Positions 12,988-24,678 of a DNA stretch of 64,000 bases are shown in pieces. The DNA lies in NCBI GenBank assembly GCA_026214975.1, contig CM047808.1, positions 57,748,583 to 57,812,582 of the forward strand, given 5' to 3'. Made by a program: the position numbers and the translations under genes. A model generated the notes under the pieces. That model was not told the origin of the DNA. It did no database searches and saw only the letters and a list, made by a program, of their open reading frames with translations. The stretch is from Gentiana macrophylla (lineage: Eukaryota; Streptophyta; Magnoliopsida; Gentianales; Gentianaceae). How positions within the stretch are numbered: position 1 is the first letter of the stretch; the number at the start of each line of letters is the position of its first letter.

Positions 12988-13859
12988 TCAGATCTTTTGA
13001 CTGAAAATTATTTCATCATGCTTTATATTATTAAAATAATAATAACCATCATTCCTTCTGTACTGAGGTCTGGATTGACCTTGGTACTGGGACTTTCGCT
13101 GAGAACTTGGATCAGCTCTCTGCTGAGTTTTGGACTGAATCTTATGATAAGTTTTCTGTCTGGAATGATTGCTATTATTGGTTTTATTAGTAGATGCAGT
13201 AAAATTCCAATCATCATCAGTGGGATATAGTCTTCCTTTCCCCCTGAACGTGTGAATCTTTGAATGATTGACATTCTTGGATTTACTTTGATTGTAATTT
13301 TTCTTGTTCTTGACTTGATTGATTTTTGTGGATCTGGTAGTTGATTTTCCAGTTCGGTTTTCTTGAGATACAGTTGTTTTACCTTTGTTGGTAGAGACAG
13401 TTGTTTTCACAGAAAACTGATTTATCCTATGTGATACTGGCTTTACTGGTTCAGCAATTTTCTCAATTTGTGGAAGTTTCTCAGCTACAAACTTAATACC
13501 AGTTTTGATACTAGGTTTAGTAGCTTTGCTAGTCTTATCCTTGGAAGATTGTTGTGTATCAAATCCTAAACCCGTCTTGTCTCCATGCGGTTTTCTTAAT
13601 TTGAATCCAGTAATTGAACTTGATTGAGCAAATGATTCAGTTGCTGCTGCTGATGTAGTAGACTGATGCTGAATCTTTTCTTTATCAGTTTTAGTCAGTT
13701 TCAACATTTTTAGTTCAGACTTCAATCTTTTAACTTCAAAATTAGATTCTCTTTCTCAGCTTTAATTGATTCATAACCAGCTTGGATAGTTACCAGCTGA
13801 TTCATCAATTCGTCAAGTGTTTCCTCTAATTCTAGATTTTTTGGATTGGAGTCAGCAGT
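12988..13859 (-). pseudogene. basic gag C-terminal/linker region of the Sirevirus-like element
   Basis: A 245-codon open stretch at 12988-13725 is rich in Lys, Ser, Thr, Gln and Asn (for example KINQVKNKKNYNQSKSK), with no recognised enzyme motif. It lies between the gag zinc knuckle and the protease, in a different frame from both. Sirevirus gag proteins are unusually long, with coiled-coil or basic C-terminal parts, so this is best read as the gag tail. Its upstream part, 13726-13859, encodes a Glu/Leu-rich possible coiled coil. Confidence 0.6.
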
Positions 13860-14980
13860 TTAAGAACACGCATTTTGCATGGAAATCTGAGCTGAAGAGT
13901 ATTTAGAATTGGATTCACATACCTCATTTGGGTCTTCCATGTGTGCCATTAGAGCTGTGTCATCTGATAATCTTTCAGTACCAGCTTCATAATCTGACTC
14001 ATCCCCAGCAAGGAGTGCTCTTCTACCAATTCTTCTTGGTGGAGTCTTCTTGGTCAGTTCTGGACATTCAGCTTTATAATGTCCAGGTTTCTTGCAGTTG
14101 AAACAGAGATATTCATAGTCTTTTCTTTTCTCAAGAGTCCTTTTGATGAATTTCTGAGTGACTGGGTGTCCACTCTTCATCCTGCGAATTCTGTTCATCA
14201 TTAGAGCCATTTGTTCTTCCATATCATCCAATTCTTGAAGATTGCTTGATGAGTTTTCTTGATTGTCATTTGATGCTGCTGCAAGTGCTGTGGTTTTGGT
14301 TCTTCCAGAGCTTTGATTATTGCAGCTGTACTTGTAAAATATTCACTGAATTCATAAGCTTTCAAATCTGAGAAGATTTTGAATGAGTCCTCTATGTCGA
14401 GTCTTCTAGATTCTTCCATAGCAGTGACCTTCATCTTTCAGCACATTGGTAATGCCTTCAAGATTCTTTTATTGATAACTTTCTTTGAGTACTCAATCTT
14501 GAGTAGATCTAATTCATCCATGATAGCACTGAATCTTGTTTCCATTTGGTCAATGGTCTCACCAGATTTCATTTTGAAGTTCTCAAACTTTTGCTTTGCA
14601 ATAGAAATTTTGTTTTCTTTGATTGAATCAGTTCCTTCACAAAATAACTGAAGTTTGTCCCACATTTCCTTGGCAGTTGTGCATTCTTTCACCTTCAAAT
14701 ACATGTTGCTGTCAAGATTTCTGAGGATAAAGTCCATAGCAACATTGTTGAGATTGTTTCGCTTGCGATCATCACTAGTCCATTCACTTTTGGGCTTTGG
14801 AACTCGAACTTGTCTCTCACCATCGGTTTGCATATAAGTGATCTGAATAGGTCCATCGGTGAGTACATCCATCATTTCATCATGAGTAGCTGCTAGAAAA
14901 ACCTGCATACGACGTTTGTATTCATCAAATATGTCCATGTTGCACATAAGCATATGTCTTGCATATTGATTGTTATCCAT
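13860..14980 (-). pseudogene. gag of the Sirevirus-like element (broken)
   Basis: Translation begins at an ATG at 14980, 101 bp inside the primer site. The first 180 codons form a UBN2/gag-type domain (residues such as KEMWDKL and ETIDQMETRF). An in-frame TGA at about 14438 interrupts it, and the same frame resumes with KVTAMEESRRLDIEDSFK. A frameshift near 14230 leads into a segment with a CCHC zinc knuckle, CFNCKKPGHYKAEC, at about 14050-14110, followed by an acidic stretch. The product would form the particle and bind element RNA. This copy cannot make an intact gag. Confidence 0.82.
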
Positions 14981-15080
14981 TGTGAGTGAGTGAAGACTGA
15001 TAGTGAATGAACTGGAACTTAGCTTTCAAATGAGAACAACTAAAGGAGATATAGAGCAAATGATATCTTGTCAAAGAAAC

Positions 15081-15097
15081 ACTGCTCCGATACCAAT
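15081..15097 (-). other. primer-binding site (initiator tRNA-Met type)
   Basis: The minus strand reads TTGGTATCGGAGCAG immediately inside the LTR. This matches the usual copia site TGGTATCAGAGC with one substitution. It fixes the 5' LTR and the minus-strand orientation. Confidence 0.75.
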
Positions 15098-15098
15098 T

Positions 15099-16839
15099 GT
15101 TGGTCCCTTGGAAAGGATAACACAAGTTCAGAGGGGGGTGAATAAACTTGTCACCAAAAACATTCCTAAACTGGATTTAAAACAGATTATGGTTTAGTTA
15201 AAACTTGTGTGGAGTTAAGCTGACTAAGCTGAATTTAAGTCAAACTGACTTAAGTAAAACTGAGTCAACTGGCAGCGGATATAATTAGCCTTTATCTTGA
15301 TCTTGTTATTCTTTTGTGAAAGCTGAGAGAGAGGTGAACTGAATTCTGATGAATGTCAGTTTGTGAACTGTGAAATGTGTAACAATCAACTATCAAATGT
15401 TGTAAGTAAATGCTAAGTGAATAAATAAATGCGTAAAGTAAATGAGCAAGAATTATAGAGGTTCCAGGTGGTGTAATCATGTATGTTCTCTCTTCCCCTG
15501 TGCTGCGGAGGAAAATGCCACTAGAACTTCTTGAGGTGAACTGTTACAAAAAGTCCTAAACAATAGTCATTGGCTAATCCCTAGCTTCACTATCTAAACA
15601 ATTGTAGAACAGGTAGAATTGCTGCTCTTCAATTTCTTGAACACTGGTCCTTGAAGGGTAACGTATGCCTCTTCACCAGCTACCACCACAAACACAGTCT
15701 GCCCGACTGCTTGCAACAACTGTCCTTGACAAAACCTTCCCGGTTTGCTTCACATTCTAAACCTTTGATAAAGAATCAAAGTTGGGTTGAGAATCAATGA
15801 ATTGATTCTTGTTTGTGGTTCTTCAAAGTGTCTGATTCTTGATAAATTCTTTGTAGCTTGAACACTTGAAGAAATACTTGATATGATCTTGTTATGGCGC
15901 AGAGATGATAACAATTCGAATGAATAAGACTGGTGCACAAAAATGCTTGTTTATCTTAATAATTCTGTTATTGTTTTCTTTGTGCAAGGTCCTCTATTTA
16001 TAGTGTGAGGTTCAATGTTCATCTTGCTTGAATTTGAATTGTATCAACGTCTATCTTGTAACGGATATATTTTCTGTCCGTCCTGCTGCGTCAGTATTTC
16101 ATCCAATAGAATTGCTTCCTTTATAACGTTCGACTGTACTATCAGTTTATCGGATGACTGATATGTGAAACTGAGTTTTCTTGTCAGTTTTATACTGAGT
16201 TTATCAAATGTTAGTTTCGTAACTGAATTGGAGCATTAACTGAGATTTTACTCTCCTTCAAATATCAGTAATCCAGTTTTTCATCTGATTATAATTGACT
16301 TAATCAGAGTACACCATAACAAATTATATTCCAAGAATTCATTATCCTTATGATTCTTTGTCTTCATACAAGATCCATAAAGTCAGTTCAGTTCACCACA
16401 ATCTTGCCTGAAGTCTAACTTTACAGTCTCGACTTGTAATCTTCATAACTGAGTTTGAACCTTTAGTTCTTCAATCTTCTATAACTGAGTCTGTGACCCT
16501 CAATTCTTCAATATAAGCCAACTGAGTCTGTGTCCCTCAGCGAACTTATCTTCTTCAGTTTTCATAATGGTGTATCCTTAGTCAGTTTGTTTATCTTGAC
16601 AATTTCCAGTTTTCTAAATGACTTCCAGTTTTCAGTTTTACGACACACTAGCTATTACAGTGCTTGTCTAATGTAACCTATACAAATATCAGACTCTAGT
16701 AAAACCTAAACATTCAGTTCTAGACATCTTTTAGCTTTTCACTATAACAGCTAGCTTCAGCACTTCATCAATGAGGTTAAGATGACATTTTGAATAAGTA
16801 TGATGAATTATCATCAAAACATAAATTTTATTTCCAACA
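15099..16839 (-). repeat. 5' LTR of the Sirevirus-like element
   Basis: The plus strand starts TGTTGGTCCC and ends TTTCCAACA, giving the inverted ends TGTTGG/CCAACA. The element's primer-binding site abuts its inner edge at about 15097. It is 1741 bp long and non-coding, with many short CTGA/TCAGTT-like motifs. The partner LTR is not in the window, so ends rest on the terminal inverted repeat and the primer site only. Confidence 0.82.
15995..16002 (-). promoter_or_regulatory. TATA box in Sirevirus LTR
   Basis: On the minus strand this reads TATAAATA followed by GAGG, about 900 bp inside the LTR. It is a good plant TATA box placed to start the element's genomic transcript. The position of the start site is inferred. 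Confidence 0.55.
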
Positions 16840-16845
16840 GACTAG

Positions 16846-16960
16846 AAGGCTGAATAGTAGAGAACGTTAACAACACTTCCTGTGTCCACACATATTTTCT
16901 TCACCAGATTTTTATTTACCACGGCCTCTATGACTAGGCCTTCATTGTTCGAGACCAGCG
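16846..16960 (-). pseudogene. gypsy aspartic protease fragment
   Basis: The minus-strand translation gives LVIEAVVNKNLVKKICVDTG followed by SVVNVLYY. DTGS is the aspartic protease active-site signature of gypsy elements. The domain is cut off a few codons later by the Sirevirus LTR at 16839. Confidence 0.72.
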
Positions 16961-17274
16961 GGATTGGTCACTGGGACCGTAGTTCACCTCACGAATTGGC
17001 TACTGAACAGTTGTAGATCGTCCACCCTATTTACTTGTGTCCCCAAACAAGTTTTTGAGGCCACCCACAATGGTGTTAATGGTGATGATAGGGTGGTTGT
17101 CTAACTGCAGTTCACCGTCCGGAAATCGATCCCTTCTTTATTAGAGTTCTTCTTGCTGACCCCGATCCTGATTATAGTTTCTATGATTGAAGTCTTGACG
17201 ACCTCGTGGCTCAGCACTTTGAGATCAATCCACAACCTCGGCCAAATTTCCTTCCATTATTGCGGCGCCAATGT

Positions 17275-18586
17275 CTATCTTGAGTTTCTGCAGCCCTCCA
17301 TCTCATGCCCAACATCTTTGTGATAAGTATAGAATTTGCTATGATCCTTCCTCTCTACGGGACCTCTCATTGGTGGTAGAATCCGAGCCAGGCCCTTTCT
17401 CTCTATAACTGCAAGAACATGAGTGTGCGGTCTGTTTAAACGGGTGAAGTACCTTTCCTGTAGAGCTCCCTTCATTCCCAACATATCTGTGATTGGAGTT
17501 TTCATGTTGGCCCAGACCGGTTTTCTCTATCAGTCAAATTGTTCCTCTGCCTCTTCTTTCTTAGTTTCTTCCTTCTCTGATTCTATCTTTAACCGGTTTT
17601 CTTCTTCCTCCTTGGCAGTGCTTGAATTCCATCTTCATGCATTTCGCTATAGTTCTGGTCTGCTTGGTATTCAACTTAGCATATAGCCTTCCTTCTTGTA
17701 ATCCTGTTACGAAGAAAGTGATGATAATGCGCTCATCTGTAACTGTGACTAGTGCAAATTCCTCGTTGAATCACTTTAGATATTACAGTACAGTTTTTTC
17801 TTCATCTGCTTGAGGGTGAATAGATGCGTCGATTTTCTCTGATATGGCTTCGCCGTAATGAAAGCATGCGTGAATTTTCTTGCCAGCGTCCCGAAGTCAG
17901 AGATCGACCTTGGCGATAGCTTCCTGAACCATTCAAGGGCCATTCCGGTGAGCAGGGCTAGAGAAGCTTTGCAATTCATCTCATCAGGGGCACAGTACAA
18001 ATTCATGTGTGTCGAGTATTTGTGCAGATGGACCTGGGGGTCCTTAGACCTGTCATACGAGTCTATTTTGGGTGAAGTCTGTAGGTCAAGGGAAATTCTC
18101 ATTCTGCTCCAAAAACGGTGATTCAAATAAGAATCAAGTTGATCCTCAACCCTGTATGGCGTCGAACTCCGCTCTAGCTGCGTCCTGTGTTTGGGCATTG
18201 ACCTGTTTCTTCCATGCATTGGAGTTGGATGTTAAGGTGTCTTGCTTATCATCTTTAGAAGGTGGAGGGGAATTATCCTCTATCAGATCTTTCCCTTCTC
18301 TCCCTTTGATTGCTGCTTTAAATATGGCTTTGACAGCAGGGGTGTCCAAGGCTACCAATGCCTCTAATAAGGCTTCTTGAGCCGGAACTGGATGGTGTGC
18401 CTCGATTTGTTGATGTTGGCGGGTAGTAGGATTTACTTCATTTTCTCCTCCAGCAGCTTGACCACCATCCTGGGTGGTTTGATCATGAGCAGTCTTTTTA
18501 CCACTATTTTTGGGTGCATAGAGATTATTATAGCAATGAAAAACTTGAATGAATTGTCGGAAATCGGGCCCTCCTTCAAGCACCAA
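17275..18586 (-). pseudogene. gypsy gag (broken)
   Basis: A 146-codon N-terminal block (18146-18586) is polar and ends in a frame change. The retrotrans-gag domain follows at 17776-18219, with SYDRSKDPQVHLHKYSTHMN, LTGMALEWFRKLSPRSISDF and FITAKPYQRKS. A third block (17275-17505) holds RKDHSKFYTYHKDVGHEMEG, equivalent to the Cys/His zinc-finger region before protease. One Cys appears replaced by Tyr. At least two frameshifts make it non-functional. Confidence 0.78.
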
Positions 18587-18587
18587 T

Positions 18588-19200
18588 TGATGATGCTAGA
18601 AAATCTTCTGGGTGATTATCTGGGCCGTAATTAATTTAATGACAATAAATTAAAGAGAAATAATGTACGAGGGGGTGATTGGGTGTTCTTTAGACTTATC
18701 CTGAGAGATGATTTCTTAAGCTGCCTACGTATCCTGTTAATTTATCAGGAATCAAGTCTCTTGTAGTTCCTTAAGGATTGTCTATATAGCAGGGCTTATG
18801 CCTTAGGCTTGCATGAGCCGGATTCTTGTTGGACTTCTGATTTCATGTTACTAAAGAATGGATAACTACGGTTTAGTCTCTCCTTGATTGTAGGATATAA
18901 TCATGGTGATTTAAATATAGGACCAGAGCCTTTATGGCTGAAGATTCTTTCCATATTTATCTGCGTCGAGTCCCTTAGGTTGTGAGGCCCGAGTTGCACT
19001 ACCTGAGCTATGTTGCGCCTTGGACGACCTGCGGTGGACTAGGGAGCTAGCTAAGCCGACCTCCCACTTGGGGTTCGGGTCTGTACTCTGATCATGGAGT
19101 GGGGCTTCTGGCTCATAATGCTTGATCTTCTCTGTCTATATTTATTGCTGTGTTAATGTCGGGATGACATGTGGCAAGGTGTTAGTCCAATCTCCATCAC
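18588..19200 (-). repeat. 5' LTR of the Tat-like gypsy element (outer edge uncertain)
   Basis: The inner edge is TGATGATGC at 18588, next to the primer region (minus ATTGGTGCTTGAAGG at 18573-18587). A diverged copy in the opposite orientation lies at about 46920-47565, which supports an LTR family. The outer boundary beyond about 19200 could not be fixed. Confidence 0.6.
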
Positions 19201-21006
19201 ACAGCATGCTTAAGACAAATATGTGTTTTCAGTGAGATCATGGTGAGAGATGAACGTATTAATTAAGTGAGTGCTTGAGATGTGAAAGGTAACTAGTTTT
19301 CGCACGTATCAGGAAAAAATGGTTGAGTTATCGCAAATACTGATTATGAGGAAGTATAAAGTGAAGAGGAAGTTAGGGTTCGTGAGTTATGAATTAATAT
19401 ATGTTATGTTGTTCTCATAAGAGATCGAAATATTAAAAATGTTGGGTGATAGGATCACAAAAAGCCGATTATTAAGAATATTTAATAAATGATGGGTCAG
19501 TAATATATTTATAATACAAATTAAAATAGAAATGGATCGACTTAGAGCGAATAACCCTTGATAACTCATATTATTAATAGAAGTATGTATCTGGACTGCT
19601 CTGGTTGGAAACGATTTTAATTGAAACCAAGTTATATTAAACGGTTTGGTTTTTAATTATATAAAACTGATTGAAAAAAACACTACGGCTATGTTTGGCC
19701 AATGATTTGATTCTTTTTAAACCACTCCACTACTTTTTTTAATTAATTATTTTATTCTTTCCGCTTATCCTTACAATTTCCCTTATCAATTATTTTCTCA
19801 TCTACAAATAAAAAAGGGAGAGTCCTTTCACACTATTTTACCATTATCTCATTTATTATATTACTTTATTACAATTTCTCTCGACAATTATTTCGTTACC
19901 TACACAAATTTCAAAAGAACTTTCCATCTTTCTAATCATTAGTGCACTTTATTGTATTATATTTTAATCTACTGATTCATTTTAAGTCGAATTTCATGTT
20001 CATATATTTTATTCCCCCGATTATTTTTATTCATTAATTCACTTTATTTTCTCTATTGTATGTTTTTCTAGTTTGTTTCGATTTTGTCAGGTTTTTGGCT
20101 TTTGAAAACTTTGTTCTATATTACTTTACATACACTCAATATTTTTTTTTTTTTTTGAAAAACTACATCCACTCAATTATCTTTAGAAAAAGAGTACCTT
20201 TAATAATTGTTAAGCGTGAAAAATAATTTGTTTCCAAATGCAACTTTTTGACGGTGTAAGAAATTTCCTTTTCCTATATGGGTTGTTTTTACTACAACAA
20301 GTGACGTTATATATTTTTATATCATTAATTGTTTTGGGTTTGCATCTTGATCAACGTGTTACATATATATACTTACATTGTTAATGATGAAAAATTATGT
20401 TTTCTTATTCGTAGTGCCAACAACAGTTGTGGTCGTTACATTTCCTTCATTTACAATAGTCCTACCTACCATATTTATAACAGTTGAAGGACAACAACAA
20501 AGCTAATCTATATTATCTTTTTTCTCATACTAGTCATGTGTTTTCCTTGACTCAAGCATTTCATCTCCTTATAAGCACTTGGAAGCAACTTCATTTAATC
20601 TTCAACATGTTTCATATAACATGAACTATCTTTCAAGACTCGCAATCTCCATGCAGAAGCAACTTTGACATGTTTGTTATCTGCTAATTAAGGTGATCTT
20701 ATGTTCTCTTTGCTATATTATGATCTTCCCGAGCAATTAATCAAGGAATATCTCGCAATAGTTATTACGAAATTTACACGATTTTTTTGGATTAAGACCT
20801 AATTTATAATTATGCGTTTCTTTATTTGGTTTAACCATGAATGAAGAAAATCCTGACAACTGTTTTTGCTTGCTCAGCCGCAGGTGTCTACAAACAGTTC
20901 GAGTAGAGTGTTGATTAAACTATATTGAAGGGTAAACATAGCCAGATAATTGAGGTAACTTCAAATCATGCAGATAATTGAGGGTCTTAGTTTTCAATTT
21001 TCAAAA

Positions 21007-21008
<2 letters not shown>

Positions 21009-21072
<64 letters not shown>
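21009..21072. repeat. (AT)n microsatellite
   Basis: About 32 uninterrupted AT dinucleotides. Confidence 0.98.
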
Positions 21073-21074
<2 letters not shown>

Positions 21075-22236
21075 AAAGATAAGGTACATACATCTATCTA
21101 GTAACAAATACGTAATAAGTCTTGTAAAAAGTTAGTAGTACATCTAGTCAAGACCAGGTAATACGTCTTGTTAGAAGTTTTGTGGGTTTGAGATTAACAT
21201 TTACAAAAAGTAAAAAAAGAAAAATTGTGTGCTGAAAAGAAATTAGAATATGTGCCTCTTGAGTGTAATAAAATGGGTTTTTTACACCAATAATACTTTA
21301 CACTTCATTTCAAAAATAAAAAACAGTTTACACTTTAATGACAATTAGGCAAATTAAATACAGATATAAATATTAGTAAAATTATACAACTAAATTAGTT
21401 TTTTTTAGTTTTAATTTTGGTGTGGTCTTAGCTTAACACCCTCGTCATACACATGGGTCGCAAACGAGATTCCATGTTCTATATTGCTATGTTGCGTTGA
21501 ATCCAAATAAAACAATCTTATTCATTAACTAAAATAATAGTAGTATAAAATAGAACATCGTTAATGGCCCCACAATCCATCTATTCGGACACCACACTTC
21601 ATGCACGTGCAAATTATGAAAACGATGTACTATTGATGGGTGTAAAGAAGAGGTGTTTACTAAGTGGTGTAATAAACCCCAACCGCATTACATGCTAGCT
21701 ACGGTAGAAGCCTTATTGCTCGACGACTAGCCATAAAACCATAATTAGGGCTTTTCTAGCACTATTATTTGGACTTAAACATAACACTGGATTCACAAGC
21801 CTTACTAAACTGGTCATTCCCTCCGACCGTTCTACTAATTTCAACTATCATTTGCGCTTGTTATGCACAAAAACATCACTACCAATAAGATTACCGATTA
21901 TCGTTTCTTAAGAGTGATGTTCCTGTCACAGACATCCCTGGGCCTGGATTTGGGACCCCTAAAAATGTCATCTTTAAGGGCCCAAAACTTTGAAACACAT
22001 TATATGGAAAAATGTTAAGAGACCCACTATTTTGATTCAAAAACAATAACTTTGTTGCTAGAATTTTTTTATATAACGCAAAATGTAATAGTCATATATC
22101 AAATAGAAACCCAATTTGGTCTTTTGGTCATTTGGTTTATCGATTGGTTTTGGATAAATGTTATCAGTTTTCAAATATATAAAATGAAAATGAAATAGAA
22201 CGAACCGGGTAATTCTTTCTTAGTCACTCAATTTAC

Positions 22237-22311
22237 ACCGTGGACACACGTGGATGATTCTGGACCACACAGTTTGAATTTAAGATGACACTGTGTGGTC
22301 CAGATTCATCC
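22237..22311. repeat. foldback / MITE-like hairpin
   Basis: The arm CACGTGGATGATTCTGGACC, continuing CACACAGT, is followed after about 20 bases by its inverted copy ACTGTGTGGTCCAGATTCAT continuing CCACATG. The arms are about 27 bp with very few mismatches. It is non-coding. The core CCACACAGTTTGAAT recurs inside the large foldback element at 30388-32536. Confidence 0.75.
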
Positions 22312-22980
22312 ACATGTTTTACTTCTCAAATGGATTCAGCATAGAAGAACTTCCCGAACGAAAAGTAATTGTATGTATTGTAATAAAAATATATATAAAT
22401 AAAAAATACTTTAAAAAAAAATATATGACACGTGTTCATTTTCGATTAGTTATGATCAAATTCAAAACTTAAGTGCGCCTATCACAAATTTTTTAAGACG
22501 TTTGCATGATAGTACTTACTTTGGAAATTTTTCCTCGCGTTGTGTAATTGTCGAAATCAACGACATATGCTTGAGACACATGTTATGTTATGACTTATGA
22601 ATGAATGTGAGTGTATTAAAGAATTTGATTGGGTTTGAAGTGTTTGTCATCATAATACTTAAAAAAAAAGTTGACAAATGTTTTCATACTTCACAGTTCA
22701 TAATCTCTTTAATTACTCAATTCATTTAAAAATTATTATTTTATAACTTCATCTGTCCCATTTTAATAGTCATATTTGATTTTTCACACGATTAAAAAAA
22801 AGTGTAATTAATGTTTTGAATCTTATTAAATGATTCAATATTTTTTTAACATTTATATCATTTAAGTAATACTTTGTCATAAATGTATTGGGTTTTAAGT
22901 AATATTAAATGATTCAATATTTTTCTGAGATTGCACCTGTGGTCTCCTATTTTTACTCATTTTTTCGAATATACTTTTTA

Positions 22981-23070
22981 TCTTTGAACACACTTTTCAA
23001 TCCTAACCATAAATTTTTTTTGTCCTTTGAACACACTTTTCAATCCTAACACACTTTTTTTTGTCCTTCT
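22981..23070. repeat. short tandem duplication
   Basis: TTTGAACACACTTTTCAATC followed by CTAAC occurs twice about 50 bases apart, each followed by a T-run and TTGTCCTT. Confidence 0.7.
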
Positions 23071-23344
23071 GGCCTCTGGCCCCTTTTTTTTATATAAATT
23101 TTTAGAACACTTAACGTTTAACTCAATCGTTGCATCCTTTAAGTGTCAAAAAATTATAACAAAAATATGTAATTAGAGTTGGAAATTGGCATTATGAACA
23201 AAAGAGTTTTTTTTTTTTTTCTGGACAAATGAAAATAAGAAGGACCACAAGCGTCAAATTTAATTATTTCTCAAACAATACTATTATGATTCATGGCACA
23301 AGAAGTAACACGTTATACATCCATTACATGTTTAATAGTGTAAC

Positions 23345-23440
23345 AAAAAAAATATGAAAAAATGTCATTATGAAAGATGGATGCTAGTTTTAAAAAAATG
23401 AAAAAAAAATGTCATTATCAAAGATAGATGCTAGTTTTTT
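23345..23440. repeat. short tandem duplication
   Basis: ATGAAAAAATGTCATTATGA, then AAGATGGATGCTAGTTTT, recurs about 50 bases later with minor changes. Confidence 0.65.
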
Positions 23441-23989
23441 ATGGTTTGTAGTTATTTTAATGTGTTTTTTTTTAAAAGTTATTTTAATGTTGTACATAAG
23501 AGATTTATTTTTAATGCTTGTAGTTATCTTAATGTGTAAAGATTCTGTAAAATAGATAAATGTGGTGTTGAAATCTGTAAAGTAAAGAATATATTATGAG
23601 ACATTGATGCGAGTGCTCTAATCAACCCAAACCATATCGCACGTAAAACATTTAAGGAGCCGGAGAATACGAAAATAAAATAATAAATAAAAAATAAAAA
23701 CTATTCTCATGCCCAAATTACCCAATCCATGTCACACGTGAAAATATTCAGGAGAATAGGAAATAGTATTTATCTAAAGTGATACATTTCATTGATGTAT
23801 CTCTACAACTACCGTGTAAAATATAAATGTTATGTTTTTACAATTTTACCATTCTTTTAAGAATCACTATTGGTGGAATAAGTATGGCATGGTGATCTTG
23901 GACCACCATAAAACAACTGATTAGACCCACATACTAAAAAAAACATTTAGGGTGATGCTACAGATACAACTATTTGTGTCAAAACACAT

Positions 23990-24095
23990 GATCGAACACA
24001 TTTTTGCACCTTCGATTATAATGGACCCACAACACAATCAATAGATACTATATTATAATCAAAGGTGAAAATATGTGTTGTGTTAGTCGTCATGA
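23990..24095. repeat. foldback / MITE-like hairpin
   Basis: The left arm around AACACATTTTTGCACCTTCG, then ATTATAAT, is mirrored by ATTATAATCAAAGGTGAAAA then TATGTGTT, with a loop of about 30 bases. Flanking AACACA/TGTGTT extends the pairing. No coding content. Confidence 0.6.
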
Positions 24096-24678
24096 CACTA
24101 CCGTCATGACCGTAGAACGATTATTAACATTGAGTTTGCATAAGTACAAATGTTTGGGGCGGGGTAGTAAATGTGATTTTAAATTACATTTTGCACGTAG
24201 TTTATGATTATTCAGAACTCCATTAACCTATAGTTCAATCGATCCTAACCTATTTTATCACCAAACATGTTGTCCTTAACTTGTAAAGCTTCTCCTTAAT
24301 CACACCAATTAAAGAGTTTGAATTTTATTTTATTTTATTTTTTTCAGAAATGTGTTGCGGAAATGTTCTCTTGCTTCGATTCTTGTAGTTTTTGCAGACA
24401 AGTATTGATTATGCAAGAGTGATTTAAACACCGAGCAGGTGCACAAAATAAAGTCGTTTCTCTTCAGAGGACTCGCAGTAGGGAAGCTATCGCTGCGCAG
24501 GATGTGAACCACACAGTTTCCTGAGGTGGAATACACAGTGCCTCGTGTGTGGAAATTGTGTGGGCCCAGATCTTTGCTTGGCGTGAGACGGCTTCCTAAT
24601 AGGGAGTCCCTGTGATAGAATTTTCCACAAAATAGTCGCACACTTCAAACTTACCGGCTGACATTATTTTCAGGTAAA

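Larger units (their letters stand above)
1..16839 (-). mobile_element. Sirevirus-like Ty1/copia retrotransposon, partial and decayed
   Basis: Reading on the minus strand from 16839, the order is a long 5' LTR, an initiator-Met-type primer site, gag with a CCHC knuckle, protease, integrase, then reverse transcriptase-RNase H. That protease-integrase-RT order is diagnostic of Ty1/copia. The very long LTR (1741 bp), the extended gag and an extra open region after pol fit the Sirevirus lineage; the lineage is an inference. All coding regions have stops or frameshifts, so this copy is inactive. It is interrupted by another LTR element at 1354-8403. Its own 3' LTR is outside the window. It lies inside the protease gene of an older gypsy element, which continues at 16840. 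Confidence 0.88.
16840..19200 (-). mobile_element. Ty3/gypsy (Tat-like) retrotransposon fragment, 5' part
   Basis: On the minus strand, a 5' LTR (from about 19200 to 18588), a primer region, gag and the start of protease are seen in order. Everything after the protease active site is lost at 16839, where the Sirevirus LTR begins. The Sirevirus therefore landed in this older element. The gag type (YDRSKDPQVHLHKY) and the protease sequence suit the Tat-like gypsy group; the exact lineage is inferred. Confidence 0.75.
19201..24660. other. AT-rich intergenic region upstream of the NLR gene
   Basis: No credible coding sequence was seen on either strand; the few open frames are short and low in complexity. 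The region holds an (AT)n tract at 21009-21072, two foldback structures (22237-22311 and 23990-24095), and imperfect tandem duplications near 22981-23060 and 23345-23440. It also has many poly-A/T runs. A likely 5' UTR splice acceptor (TTTTCAG at 24667-24673) lies just before the NLR start codon. Confidence 0.6.

Noticed and set aside
24330..24641. 103-codon minus frame just upstream of the NLR
   Set aside because: It lies antisense to the probable 5' UTR or promoter of the NLR and has no recognisable motif.
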